Made by a program: the position numbers and the translations under genes. A DNA stretch of 64,000 nt from Lateolabrax maculatus (lineage: Eukaryota > Chordata > Actinopteri > Acropomatiformes > Lateolabracidae), in NCBI GenBank assembly GCA_031216445.1, contig CM062210.1, positions 22,303,001 through 22,367,000 of the forward strand, read 5' to 3'. Below, one piece after another: positions 34,076 through 45,444 of this stretch. The notes beneath the pieces were generated by a model. It was not told where the DNA came from, made no database searches, and was given only the letters and a program-made list of their open reading frames with translations. How positions within the stretch are numbered: position 1 is the stretch's first letter; every line of letters starts with the position of its first letter.

Positions 34076-35425
34076 ACCAGTAAAGAGCCATCAGCTGTCA
34101 GATAGCACTTTGTAAATTATGCAGCAGTTAATGTTCTCCTGTTATCAGAGAAAGTTTTATGCTTTCATGCAACTGAGCTGGCTTGTTTATGATCTCAAAA
34201 AAAAAAAAATTCTATTAAAGTGTACCATGTTATGCTAGTATGCTAATGGTGGAAATAGCGCCACCTTGTGTTGCAAAGAGTTGTTAGATAATGTTGTCAG
34301 AAAGGAACCTAGCAAGGTTGACCTGTTTACATTTGTGTTTTGGGAAAACTTTTAATTATAGTAGTTATAATGTAGTACAAATACAAAACCCAAGGAGTGA
34401 TGTTTTTCTGTGTTGGTTTAAACCTTGGACTGATGCTCGCTTTGGGACACAAAAGCATTTGTTGTACTTTCAGTTTTGATCAGAAATGCAATGATTTTGC
34501 ATGCACTGAAGTCCTGTAATTATCAGGTGTTTACCTGTTTAATATTGTGAGACTGTTACATGCATAGAATTAGCTCACAAAAATGTGGTTTTATTTTTGC
34601 CATGTCCATGTCATGTTCTACAGTCAAATCAAACCACAAGTTTGTTGTTTAGCTGCTGTTTTGTACTTGAATGTACAAGAAAGTGATACTTGGGAACAGA
34701 ACACTTGAGGCTGAATAATAGATTTAATGCAAATTGTTATTACAATAGCCTAACAGACATAGATCACACTATGAGCAATTTTACAACTAGCTTTAAAATA
34801 CATTAAATATGACAAGAGGATAGAGAACAGTAATTTTATTGTTTATTGTAAGGTTATTACATGAGTGATAAAACACACATTTTATATTGGAGAATTGGAA
34901 TCGAAAGTAACATTATCGAACATTTATTGTTCAGCCTAGATCTGTCAGTGATGCAATTATTTTTTTAATAAATGTTGTAATGCAGCTGAACAAACCCAGT
35001 GAGTGTTCTTTTAAAGTATATGTTTGTGGTGTTTTTCCCTTTATTAGGTAATAACAGCTAAAATAGATAAGAAATGGGAGAAGGACAAGGACCCATTCAA
35101 GGAAATTGGTTTGTTTAATTTAACTGAACTGAAATTAACTGAAAAAAAATGAGTGAGTAGTAAGTAGTAGGTATCATAATTCTAAGTGGGGTTAAATTTG
35201 TATCAAGCAGTCCACACAAAATGAAAAAAATTAAGTTAACACTAAGCATGGCTATTAAGTTACATGAACTTTTTTTTTTTTTTTTAGTTGTACTACTTGA
35301 TTTGGTACTGCACACTTAAAATAAACAAGCTTTTCTAACTCACTATTCTTAAGATTACTTTGCTTAATTTGCAACGAGTTTGCATACTTTTTTTAAGTAA
35401 GGTCAACTAATTAGATTTTACAGTG
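34076..35425 (+). other. Non-coding right arm of the transposon
   Basis: 1350 bases after the last exon. A-run followed by ATTAAA near 34211, AATAAA near 34971, and a T-run near 35270-35285 followed by tagttgtactacttg. The right terminus ends at 35425. No ORF here has family support. The small ORF at 34291-34479 is conserved between copies only because the copies are young. Confidence 0.6.
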
Positions 35426-35427
35426 AG

Positions 35428-35970
35428 TATACGTACACACGTCTCCCGCAGAGCTATGTTGAAAGTCCCTCAATATTCAGTCGAGTATTGGCTAATGACC
35501 TGCAACACCTAGACGTGTCCAGTACAGTACTACAATATGTAGATGATCTCTTGATATGTAGCACCTCCAAAGCTCAATGTGCACAAGACTCAGTCTCAGC
35601 CCTGATGGCTTTAGAAAAGGGGGCTCACAAGGTGAGTAAAAATAAATTACAGTTTTGCCAGACACAGGTTGAATACTTAGGTAGACAACTCTGTGGCACT
35701 AAATGAGCTATAGTGCCCTCACAAATTGAGGCAGTATCGAAAGCTCCCAAACCACAAACGGTGAGACACATGTCGTCATTTCTGCCATCTCAGCTTTACT
35801 AGAAGCCATACACCATCCAAAAGTGTTAGCCATCATTAAATGCGTAGCTCATCAAAAAACGAATTCCCTGATAGCTAAAGGCAACAACTTAGCAGATGAA
35901 GCCGCAAAACGCATAGCTACACCCACCTGTATAGGACCACTGCTAGTAGCTGGAGATTGTGAACCACTGA
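35428..35970 (+). pseudogene. pol: ERV RT 3' half and RNase H tail, unit 6
   Basis: TGA at 35704-35706. Otherwise as the unit 5 copy. Confidence 0.87.
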
Positions 35971-35974
35971 CAAA

Positions 35975-35976
<2 letters not shown>

Positions 35977-36025
<49 letters not shown>
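35977..36025. repeat. Uninterrupted TA microsatellite, 49 bases
   Basis: The longest pure TA run at this site. The TGA interruption present in the other units has been lost. Confidence 0.95.
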
Positions 36026-36028
<3 letters not shown>

Positions 36029-36036
36029 CTATATAT

Positions 36037-36531
36037 ATGTGCTGCTATATAATAGCAGCACAACATCAGGCAAGTCCATATGCACATTCTGTATGGGCAA
36101 AAAGGGGGGCAAGTATAATCACTGAAGAAGGTCCATCACATGGGCTATGGCGAAGTGCACATGGACATATTGTCCTCCCAACATCTTTGGTACAGGTTGC
36201 TACACGTAGTGCGCATGGTCAGGACCATTGCACAAGTGGGGAGGTGTTGAGACGCCTTCAAGCAGTCTGGTGGTCACCATTTTTCCGACCTGCGTTTGTA
36301 GCTGAGACAATAAAAAAAGCCCTAAAAATGCTAGGAATCAAACAGAAGTTTAGATGTGTGTATCACCCACAGTCACAGAGAGTAGTGGAAAGGGCAAATG
36401 GCATGCTAAAAGCAAAACTTGCAAAAATTAGAGCAGACAGTCAGTATAAAATCAATTGGGTAGATGCATTGCCACTTGCTTTGATGGCTATACGAACACT
36501 AACTAACACTAACACTAAGCTAAGAGATTAA
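36037..36531 (+). pseudogene. pol: ERV integrase catalytic region, unit 6
   Basis: Same open frame with YHPQSQR and VERANGMLK as unit 5. tat replaces tgt near 36047 (CCYII for CCYVI in the unit 5 reading). Confidence 0.86.
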
Positions 36532-36622
36532 CACATCTAATACCACACGAGGCACTTACGGGGAGACCGATGCCGGTTCCCTTTTGTAGAGGGCCGTATG
36601 CGAGCAATGTGAACGAGAACTA

Positions 36623-37003
36623 ACATGCTACCTACGACACCTAACGCAAATACACAAAGCTGTGCTCCAACAGGTAAAAGCTGTGTCTGAGGACAGAGAC
36701 GCTGACATTCCAGAGCAGCTAAGGAGAGTTGAACCTGGAGACTGGGTCTACGTAAAGGTGTTCAAACGAAAGTGGGACCAACCAAGGTGAGAAGGACCCT
36801 TTAAGGTTATCCTAACTACCCCAACTGCGCTGAAAGTAGAGGGTAAGAAATGTTGGTTCCATTTAAACCATTGCTGCAGAGCGAGGGATCCAGGTGAGAC
36901 AGCAAGGGCACAGCACGATCCAGAAAGGGACGGTGAAGCCTCCCAACTGGAAGATAGACAGCTTCAAGATCCAAGGACAAAGATGATCACAGAGACTGGC
37001 TGA
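36623..37003 (+). pseudogene. pol: ERV integrase C-terminal domain, unit 6
   Basis: Same GPF-containing frame with internal TGA at 36788-36790. No env follows. Confidence 0.8.
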
Positions 37004-37254
37004 GAGGAGGAGTACCAGTAAACAACGTAATCACACTCACGTATATAAAGTCAGCTCAATACAATCAAACATTGACATTAGGACCAGAAGGCATTAAAAA
37101 TAGACACGCATGTGGTTCACAGACAATGCCTAAAAGAAGGGACAGTGATGGTAGTGGTACAATGTTCACGAAATCAATGCACATAGATAAACCTACACCA
37201 AACCATGACAGCTGAAGAAGCAACCAAATTGACCCAAATTTAAGTAAAATGAGG

Positions 37255-37695
37255 TGTCTGAGCTGAGAGATGTCTCTCCCATGTGTGTCCAATGTTTAGA
37301 TACTTGTGTGGATCCAATGTTTAGATACTTGTGTGGGAAATGTTTAGATAAGCCTATGTCCAAGGTCTGGCTACTTTCATAGATGGGTGCCCCTTGGGGG
37401 TTGTTTTCCTAAAGTTCCAAAGAGATGAGATCAGTTTCAACCTGAACTATAGGTTCCACCTTCCCTTTCTGTAAAATAGCCATGTATGGTTATGAGGTTG
37501 GCTCTGAGCCTATCTTGTCACCACACATTAGCTATACCATGAGGCTTTAAAAGGTGTAGTTTGAGTGGAAAACGGGGGAGATTCACATTGGCTTCGGATC
37601 TTCTCACAGGCAATCCATGGTGCTTGTTTTGACGCTGTACTTTTTGTAATAAACCTTTTTATACAACTAAGTCGGTGTCAGCGGAGATTCCTTCA
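37255..37695 (+). repeat. ERV long terminal repeat (only LTR in unit 6)
   Basis: Matches the unit 5 LTR, including the 25-bp repeat pair (37288-37337), the TATA-like box near 37546 and AATAAA at 37648-37653. Confidence 0.6.
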
Positions 37696-37717
37696 TCATC
37701 ATCACATCATCGCTACA

Positions 37718-38338
37718 GAAGATACAACACAGCCAACCCCTCTCAGACAGCTAAGGTCGCAAAAGGAGGAAGCATTTAGGAGTGGAGACAGAAGCAGGTT
37801 CAAAGAGGCAAAGTACAGGTTTAGCAAGGAGGTGAGGGGAGCTAAACGACTGTATTCTGAGAAACTCCAACACCAGTTCTCAGCCAAGGACTCTGCTTCT
37901 GTCTGGAAGGGGCTCAGAGAGCTCACCCATTACAAACCCAGAGCCCCCCACTCTGCTAACGACTTGCGCCTGTCCAACAATCTGAACAAGTTCTACTGTC
38001 GTTTCGAAAGACAATGGGACAGTCCAGACACAATCCCCTGGGACTCCATCCACCAGCCCCAGGCCACCAGCTTCACCTCTCCCACCACTGCAGGGGCCTG
38101 GGCCTCTCCACAACTTCAAACCTCAGAGGCCCCCTTCCCGTCCACAGTGACACCTCTCTCAATCCTGGAGAGGGATGTTAACAGACAATACAAGAGACAG
38201 AACCTCCACAAAGCAGCCGGGCCAGACTCTGTCTCTCCATCCACCCTGAAGCACTGTGCTGACCAGCTGTCTCTGGTGTTCACAGATATCTTTAACACTT
38301 CACTGGAGATATCCCACATACCAGCCTGCTTCAAATGT
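37718..38338 (+). mobile_element. LINE ORF2 fragment, unit 6
   Basis: Same fragment with the same two truncation points as in unit 5, so it was in the unit before this duplication. Confidence 0.8.
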
Positions 38339-38462
38339 TCCAGCAAGAGATACTGTAAGACTTAGAGCACACTGGCAGACGAAGAGAAAGACAAAAGACA
38401 CTCACATATGTGCAGCCTGCAGTATACTGGATCCAATGGCCAGCTGACTCAGAACTTGCACA

Positions 38463-39210
38463 CCAATGGAGTGTGTGAAAAGCCTGGATACAGAAAGAAC
38501 TGCCCACAGCACAAGAACCACGACTGCTGCTGCACTGCACTCTGATGTATGATGAGACTCAGCAACATACTGACTACAAAGAATGCTGGACAGAGTTGAT
38601 TACAGGCAAAATATTATCTGTAATATGTCAAGACCTGTATGTTGGACCACAAGGACCAGCAGCAGCAGTTACTCTACCACCAGAACTACGTCCCTGGTTT
38701 CAAGTCACCAGCTCCGTCCCACATGTTACACTCCTGATAGCTAATGGACATGAATCACGTGACCTAGGACCGATGGTGAAGGCAGCACTACAAGTGACTG
38801 TATGGAAACCAACTCAGAACACGCATGTGCAGTCATCCTCCGATGGACAATATGTGAAAATATTTCTGCGAGCATATGACAAAGGAACAAGAGCCCAAGT
38901 GCTACTAAGTCAGAGATTCCCTACTCAACTGCCACTCTCAGAAGAACATAGTGTGCTACTACATCAGATACCACATGAGTTATGGTCACATCATAAAACA
39001 GATGTAGGGCTAGTTATGTCAGCACAGCCAGTTCACATCAAAGCAAAAGAGGGCATTGTGTTGCCATACCAAAAACAATATCCCATGAAACCACACCAAA
39101 TAGCAGGTATAAGACCCACCATCAAGGGCTTGGTAGCAGCAGGTGTGTTAAAACCAACAAAAAGTCTGTGTAATACACCAACTTGTCCAATAAAACAAAA
39201 TAAACTCTAG
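38463..39210 (+). pseudogene. pol: ERV gag/pol 5' region to RT fingers, unit 6
   Basis: 221-codon frame from 38545, identical in reading to unit 5, ending at the same stop. Confidence 0.78.
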
Positions 39211-39402
39211 TGACTATCGATTGGTGCATGATTTGTGCGCCATTAATTCCACTGTAGATGCAGAAGTACCTGTGGTTCCAGACCCACATACTTTGCTTTC
39301 TAATATCCCACATGACGCCTGTTGGTACACAGCATTTGTTAGTGTGCCATTACACCCAGATTCACAGTATCTGTTTGCTTTTACATATCAAGGACAGCAG
39401 TA
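39211..39402 (+). pseudogene. pol: ERV RT 5' half, unit 6
   Basis: Same frame and same missing first-Asp region. Ends at the transposon left terminus at 39403. Confidence 0.85.
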
Positions 39403-40599
39403 CACTGTAAATGCAAACATGGTATTTAATTAAAAATAGTAAATTGACTTAAATCATTTTTTATCAAATTGCTATTAACACTTACTTTTAGTAAGTTACT
39501 TGTAATTTGTGGTTGAAAAATCTCACCAGCTCAGTCTACTTGAACTGGATTAATTTAGAAAAAGTATGTTTTCGATAATTGTGCTTTTACAAGTACATTT
39601 ACTCAATACTGCACTTAAGTACAAAGTACTTTAAGTACTTTACTTTTTTTTTCATATTACTGTCTACTTTTACTCCACTACATTTCAGAGGGAAATATTG
39701 TACTTTTTACATCACTGCATATGTAATAATACATACGCGATATATAATAATAATCAGTAGTATGCTACTTTTAATTTTAATATTTTAAGTATTTCTTTTT
39801 GTGGTTATATGTTTTTTACTTAATTGAAATTTTCACTGCAGGAGCTGTATTGTAAAAGAGTAGTTTAACGGAGTTGTATTAGTACTTTTGCTTCGATTTG
39901 AAAACTTCGCCGGCTTTTTTTTTTTTTTTCCCGACCTGTGGGCATGCGCAACTCCGTCCTCTCTACGCCTGACGGTATGTCAACAACACACCCGCAACGG
40001 ACGAGGAGCTGGACCTAATCCCTGCAACAGCACTCGTTAAGGTTATTTTCAGCATTCTTGTGCTTGGCACACTCATTTGGTGAGTAATATTTTACCCTTG
40101 TTTAGACCGTTTTCTTTCTGTAAGTAAGCGCCATATTTTTCGTGCTTGCTAGTAATGATGTGTGTTGTAATGTCGGCTAACGCTGCCTCAGAGCTATATA
40201 GCTCTGAGCTAGCTGAACTATATTATGGACATAACGTGTCTTACTTTTGTCACGTTAAAGTTGAGGAGAAACTTTAGTGTAGCGGTCGCGGGCGTGCTCG
40301 TCACGTGCACGCGCACACCCGCTGTCGGAGTTGATTTTTTTTTCTGAGGCCAGTCATCTATGAGTACTCACTCACGATGAGAGACTGATCCCGGCGGTTT
40401 GTGAGTTTCCATGAGCAGGAGGGCATTCACATGGCAGAACATCAGAACAAGTCTGGATGTATCATTTTATTTTACGTTCGGCTGTTAAGTTAGGACTATG
40501 CTAACTTAATGTTATTTTATTTAACCCTCCTCACTTAACACTAGTCATATTTGTAGCTGTGTCGTTTCCATGGTTACCACGTTTAGCGCGCCCAATGAG

Positions 40600-40722
40600 C
40601 CGGTCACCCGCTCCACTCAGTGTGATCATTCTGCAGGATCAATGAACTGTCAGCGTGTTTAATCAATCATAACTCTGAATACTAAACTTTCACGGGATTG
40701 TTTAATGCAAACGTCACACATG

Positions 40723-40760
<38 letters not shown>

Positions 40761-41251
40761 ATAATATATACAGATATATAGGGAGAGAGAGATAGATAGA
40801 TAGATATAGATTTTCATTTTTTTTGATATATATGTAGATATACATATTCATTTTTTCTGAGATCTAACTTCTGTCTATTGTGTTTTATCTTATATTGATG
40901 TATAATGTTGTATTGTTTCTTCATTTTTCAACTTATTAAAATAGCTGAGTAGTACACAATCTGCTTCTGCTTCTCTATCATATATTAGTGTTTTTATATA
41001 TATGTGTGTGTGTGTATTATATTATATCATACATAGCATATATCACATACCAGAATATTCTATTACCGTTATGCCTATTATGTATATTAAAATACGCCGA
41101 ATCATGTGTCCGGTATCATGCCTACATGTATGACGTTTGCAGAAAAAAATCCCGTGAAAATCAGTTTAGTATTCAGAGTTATGATTAATTAAATGCATTG
41201 ACACTTCATTGTACCTGCAGACAGATTACACTGAGTGGAGCGGGTGACCGG
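40600..41251. mobile_element. Nested inverted-repeat element, unit 6
   Basis: Arms 40600-40724 and 41124-41251, as in unit 5. The YY1-type site follows at 41255-41265. Confidence 0.7.
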
Positions 41252-41945
41252 TCCAAGATGGCGGCCCCACGTCTCGTCAGCGCCAATAGGCAGTAGCGGT
41301 CGATGCGGCGTCTACTCTTTATATGTCTATGCCGCACACTGTTTACTTGCGCAGTGCTTGTCTGATCACACGAGGAGTGCAGTGAGAGCCCGCAGATCAG
41401 ATTTGGGACAGACAAAAGGGTCTCCCTGTCTGTCTTTTTATCATAGCCTGTTACCATTGCTGGCATACTCAGTGGCCTAAGTTATTCTTTAAGGTTATGT
41501 TGTCTAGAATATGTACATTACAATAGTCTTTGTGGGTAATAGGCCTATGTTACAGTTTTCACTTGTACTGGAAACAAGATGTTTATGAGTTGTGGTGAGC
41601 TTTGGTTGTGTTAAATTGTTGTATTCTTCTTAACTGTCCCCTTCCAGGCTCAGGCAGATGGTGATCAATCCACAGTTCCCTTGATACCACATAAGTGAGT
41701 CATTTACCATTTACCTTTTGTACTGCTGTGTTCATTTGGTAGCTGTTCTTGTCTTAAAGAAGTGAAATGATTAAAAGCTTGATAATTAGATAGATTTTTG
41801 CAAGGATTTAGTTTTTTTCTGTTGCTCTGGTATTTCAAGTCTGATACTGCATGTTAGTGTTTTTGTTTTTTGTTTCTATTTTGCCGGGCTTGATGCTAAA
41901 ATGATCTTTTCTTTTCAGATTTTTCAAGAAGACAAAAAACTTCCT

Positions 41946-42677
41946 ATGCAGTGGTCGTGTAAGTACTGCACATTTTGCGCTGAAAAGAGGTGCTTCTTAC
42001 TTAAGCATTACCGCTTAAAACACGGGTGCCACACTCGAATATCACCACTACCGTGCCTTTATAAGGAGTGCCTGTGCACATTTAAATCTTTCAATGCACT
42101 CAAAGTCCACTTATCAACATGGCACACTCAAAAGAACCTGGGGAACGTGGGTGAAACTGCTTTCCATTGTCAGCTGTGTGACTTTGTGGAGCCTTGCACT
42201 GGAGCTGACTTTTTTACCCATTTACGAAGACATTTGAAGCTGAAGCAAAAGGTTTCCTGTCCATATCAAGGCTGTAGCTTTCAGAGCAATGTTTATTCAA
42301 CCTTTAATGCACATAAAAGCAAAGAACATCAAGACCACAATAAGATGGCATTCAAACCTGAAATTGTGTCACATAATGTACTTGAGGTACCTCCACCTAA
42401 TATAAATATTCAACCTGAGGATAGTGCCCCTGAAACTGATCAGGTTGAGTTTGAGGTTACTGAGCTCAATGAAGATGTGGGAGACTTGGAGAGTCAGTTG
42501 GAACATAATGTAGCTGCTGTTTTTCTGAAAATGTCATCGATTCTTAACATCTCTGAAAATGCCCTGCAAGAAGTTATAGAGCAGATCAACCAAATTTATG
42601 TGCTTTCACAGCCATTGTTACATACCTCGGTTGGAAAAATACTAAATCAACATTGTGGACATGTTGAGGACTCTTAA
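41946..42677 (+). CDS. Four-finger C2H2 protein, unit 6
   Basis: 243 codons with Ser at residue 4 like unit 5. Private Asp to Asn (KNLGN, residue 64, between fingers 2 and 3) and Asp to His (CGHVEDS, near the end). Glu in VLEVPP. This is the most diverged copy at protein level in the window, yet still open. Confidence 0.74.
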   Translation: MQWSCKYCTFCAEKRCFLLKHYRLKHGCHTRISPLPCLYKECLCTFKSFNALKVHLSTWHTQKNLGNVGETAFHCQLCDFVEPCTGADFFTHLRRHLKLKQKVSCPYQGCSFQSNVYSTFNAHKSKEHQDHNKMAFKPEIVSHNVLEVPPPNINIQPEDSAPETDQVEFEVTELNEDVGDLESQLEHNVAAVFLKMSSILNISENALQEVIEQINQIYVLSQPLLHTSVGKILNQHCGHVEDS

Positions 42678-43158
42678 GTGAGTGAGATAGCTAAAGTATT
42701 TACTGAGAATAATGTATTCCTGAAATTCACTTCTACTAGGGGGTCATTGTCAACCACTAGCAAGCGAACATCATACATTTGAAAAGAATTCTCAGTGGTG
42801 ACGCCTATTGAGTTTGTCCTAAAAAATGACAGGCAGACAGTTGTGTATATCCCCATACTAAAAATGCTGCAGACATTACTAAACAATGGAGACATTTTAG
42901 ATAAGGCCATGTCATCTGAGACAAATTTGTCACAAGGATACAGATCTCACAGGGATGGTTACCGGTTTAAAGACAATTCTCTCTTGACAGAGGAAGAATT
43001 CAGGATTGCTCTTTTCTTGTACATAGATGATTTTGAGGTGGCTAAGCCCTTGGGAACCTCCAGAAAGAAACACAAGCTGCCATCTACTGGGTACTTGGAA
43101 ATCTACACCCTAAATATCGCTCCTCTCTTCATTCCATTCAGCTTGCTCTACTCATCAT
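42678..43158 (+). pseudogene. Transposase remnant, unit 6
   Basis: TGA at 42780-42782, frameshift at about 43077-43079. Private Glu to Asp (NGDILDK). Confidence 0.62.
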
Positions 43159-45444
43159 CGCTGAAGATGATATCAGGAAGTTGACTTTAAATGAGAGACC
43201 ACAGTCTATTGAAGAATTAAAAGTGCAACTGGTAGATAAACTGTCACTGCAGTATGACTTTAAACTGCAGTATGAAGATCAAGACTTCCATAATGCCCTC
43301 TGCAATTTGACTGAAATAACTGATTTACCTGAAAGAGCTACGCTCAAAATCATCCCTCTTGTGACTCTCCATTTAACCGCATTGTCATCACCCACCACAA
43401 CATCAGACACTGAGTGCAGCACAGCAGACACTGAGATCCTGTCGACAGGAAGAGCATCACCATCGCTAAGACAACAGTGGCCAGATTTCTTTGACATACC
43501 CAATTTCTCAGTTGATGTTGACTATAGACTCAGACAGGCAGATCTTGCCTTTATGAAGGATGGAACACGTATGACTCTACCACGAGATATGAAGCATGAC
43601 ATACTAGAAAAGCTTGCTGAGACGATGTACAGTTTCAAGGCTTACCCTAAAGATGATGACTTCAGCAGTGTTGCAAAAGCACTAATTAGCAAACACCCCT
43701 GCCTCACTGAGCCTGGACCACACAGATGGTATGGCTGGAAAAACAGCCTTAAATTATCGCACAAAGCTTCAAAAAGCTGGATGTGAGGATGTAGCAATCA
43801 ATGGAGGCAAAAGAAGTAAAGGCAACCCAGAAGGAGAATCCTCAAGCAAGAATATCAAACGGCCAAAAAGAGGTGAAGCAAACTACCTACCTAACTTACC
43901 TGAAGGACATGATGAAACAAGCCTTGAAAATGCCAGAAAGGTTCTCGTGGAAGAAATGAAGAAGAAACAACCCAATGGCACTCTCATCTCACAAATGATG
44001 GACCAATCATTCCCACTACGCAGACAAGAAATTGTAGAAAAGGAACCTGCTGTACAGAACATTGTTGAACGATGGCCAGCACTCTTCACAGACAGGTAAA
44101 CTATTTTTGTTCTCAACCAATAAAATAATGCCTATCAAAAAGAAATTCAAGGTGTGTGGCTAGAAATCCAAACACACTTGTTGGAATGTTAACACTTCTG
44201 CCATCTCTCCATCCCTACCCACCCCTCTCTCTACTTTTCAGGTGTTTGCTGAGTTCAACAGAATCGCAAGTAAGAATCTTGAGGGAGACTTCTTTGAGGC
44301 TCTGGACCAGTATACCCCACGTTTCATTGAACTTTTCAAAACAAGAAGGGGAACTGTTGGCCAGAAGCTCAGTGAGCTGATGCAGCACATGAGCTGGATG
44401 GTAAGTAGGTTAATTTTGCTTTTGATCTGTGTGATAGTTCATCAATCAAGTTCTAAATGAGATGATCCAGCCCAACCTATTCTATTTCCTGTCTGACTTG
44501 TGCTTGTGCCTTGCAAATTACTCTGTTAACTGGTCTTTTCTCTCTCTGTGTATCATTAGACACCAGACGTGACAGTACTTCGCTCTGTTGTCCTCAAAGG
44601 CATTCCTATTTTACTTGGTGACGACTCCAGTGAATTCTTCAAGACATGCTCTGTAAGTACTTGCACATAAGAAAAAGTTTGGTCTGCATTAAAATAGAAC
44701 TATATCTGTGCTGACATAGAAGATGTAATTTTATCTGCACAATATACAATATACATTTTGTACAGTGATTGATGTATTTTGTATGGCAATTCCTCCACAG
44801 CTAATCTGAGAGGTATTTAAACAGCCAGTAAATAAAAATGAAATTTGCCACATAAACGTTGTACACATTAATTAATTGTAAATCTAAGGAGCAGGAGTCC
44901 AGGCTGAAAAGTCAGTGTCACTGTTTAAGAATATATGGACCTTGTGGACCATAGCTTTAGTTTAATCATACCACATTTATTTTGTTGGTTATATTGTAAC
45001 AATCCAGTGTGAACACATATTTAAAACCATATTCCCTAGCAAATGCTTTCAACATTAAAAATGAATGTTTAGAAGAGCATAAATTGCCATGCTGAAGAAT
45101 GTGTGTGTGTGTCTTTGTAGGGTACAGCGAGAGACGAGGCCCTAGAATGCACTGTCGGTGTGCTGACAGTTGTCAGTGAAGATAATCCTCATGAGGGTCC
45201 AAGTTCAGTAGACCTCCAGCCCATCTCCACTGCCATCATTCTGGAGGGAGGTATCATCATGGATCATATAAAAAAACTTGCCTCAGGCAGTTTGTCTGTT
45301 ATTTGGGCTTACATATGCTTTGCATTTGGATTACCCAAAATGCATGGCAAATACACTCAACTTCATTCAGACTGTGATGCTTGGACTGGGAAAGAAAACC
45401 TCCCACCAAAACTGTTAACTTTGAAGAACAGTCTACTGGGTTAG
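43159..45444 (+). pseudogene. PB1-like/SAMD3-like module, unit 6
   Basis: Exon A 43159-44095 (frameshift 43754/43755, Lys variant YSFKAYP), B 44242-44400 with gtaagt donor, C 44560-44652, D 45121-45444 with Met variant. Confidence 0.74.

Larger units (their letters stand above)
23471..34842 (+). repeat. Array unit 5 (long form)
   Basis: 11372 bases. It keeps about 5.49 kb between 24938 and 30427 that short units lack. Variants shared only with unit 6 in this part: Ser in the first finger (QWSCKYC) and tgcgctg. Confidence 0.95.
28030..35425 (+). mobile_element. Complete-ended CMC-type (CACTA/EnSpm or Chapaev-like) transposon, 7.4 kb
   Basis: 7396 bases. The left end CACTGTAAATGC and right end ...TTTTACAGTG share a perfect 9-bp inverted repeat, with weak subterminal similarity (TTGACTTAAA and TTGACCTTACTTAAA on opposite strands). 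It is flanked by AGTA on both sides and sits in ERV RT. CAC termini fit the CMC superfamily. CACTA elements usually duplicate 2-3 bp and Chapaev 4 bp, so the subgroup is uncertain, although the encoded remnant looks CACTA-like. The contents are candidate leader exons, nested repeats, C2H2 ORF, transposase remnant and SAMD3-like exons. The transposase core is missing, so it is non-autonomous. Confidence 0.77.
35426..39402 (+). mobile_element. Permuted class I ERV segment of long unit 6
   Basis: Same order and breaks as the unit 5 segment, from AGTA at 35426-35429 to AGTA at 39399-39402. Differences are few, such as the uninterrupted TA run and ctgctgc for ctgccgc near 38527. Confidence 0.82.
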
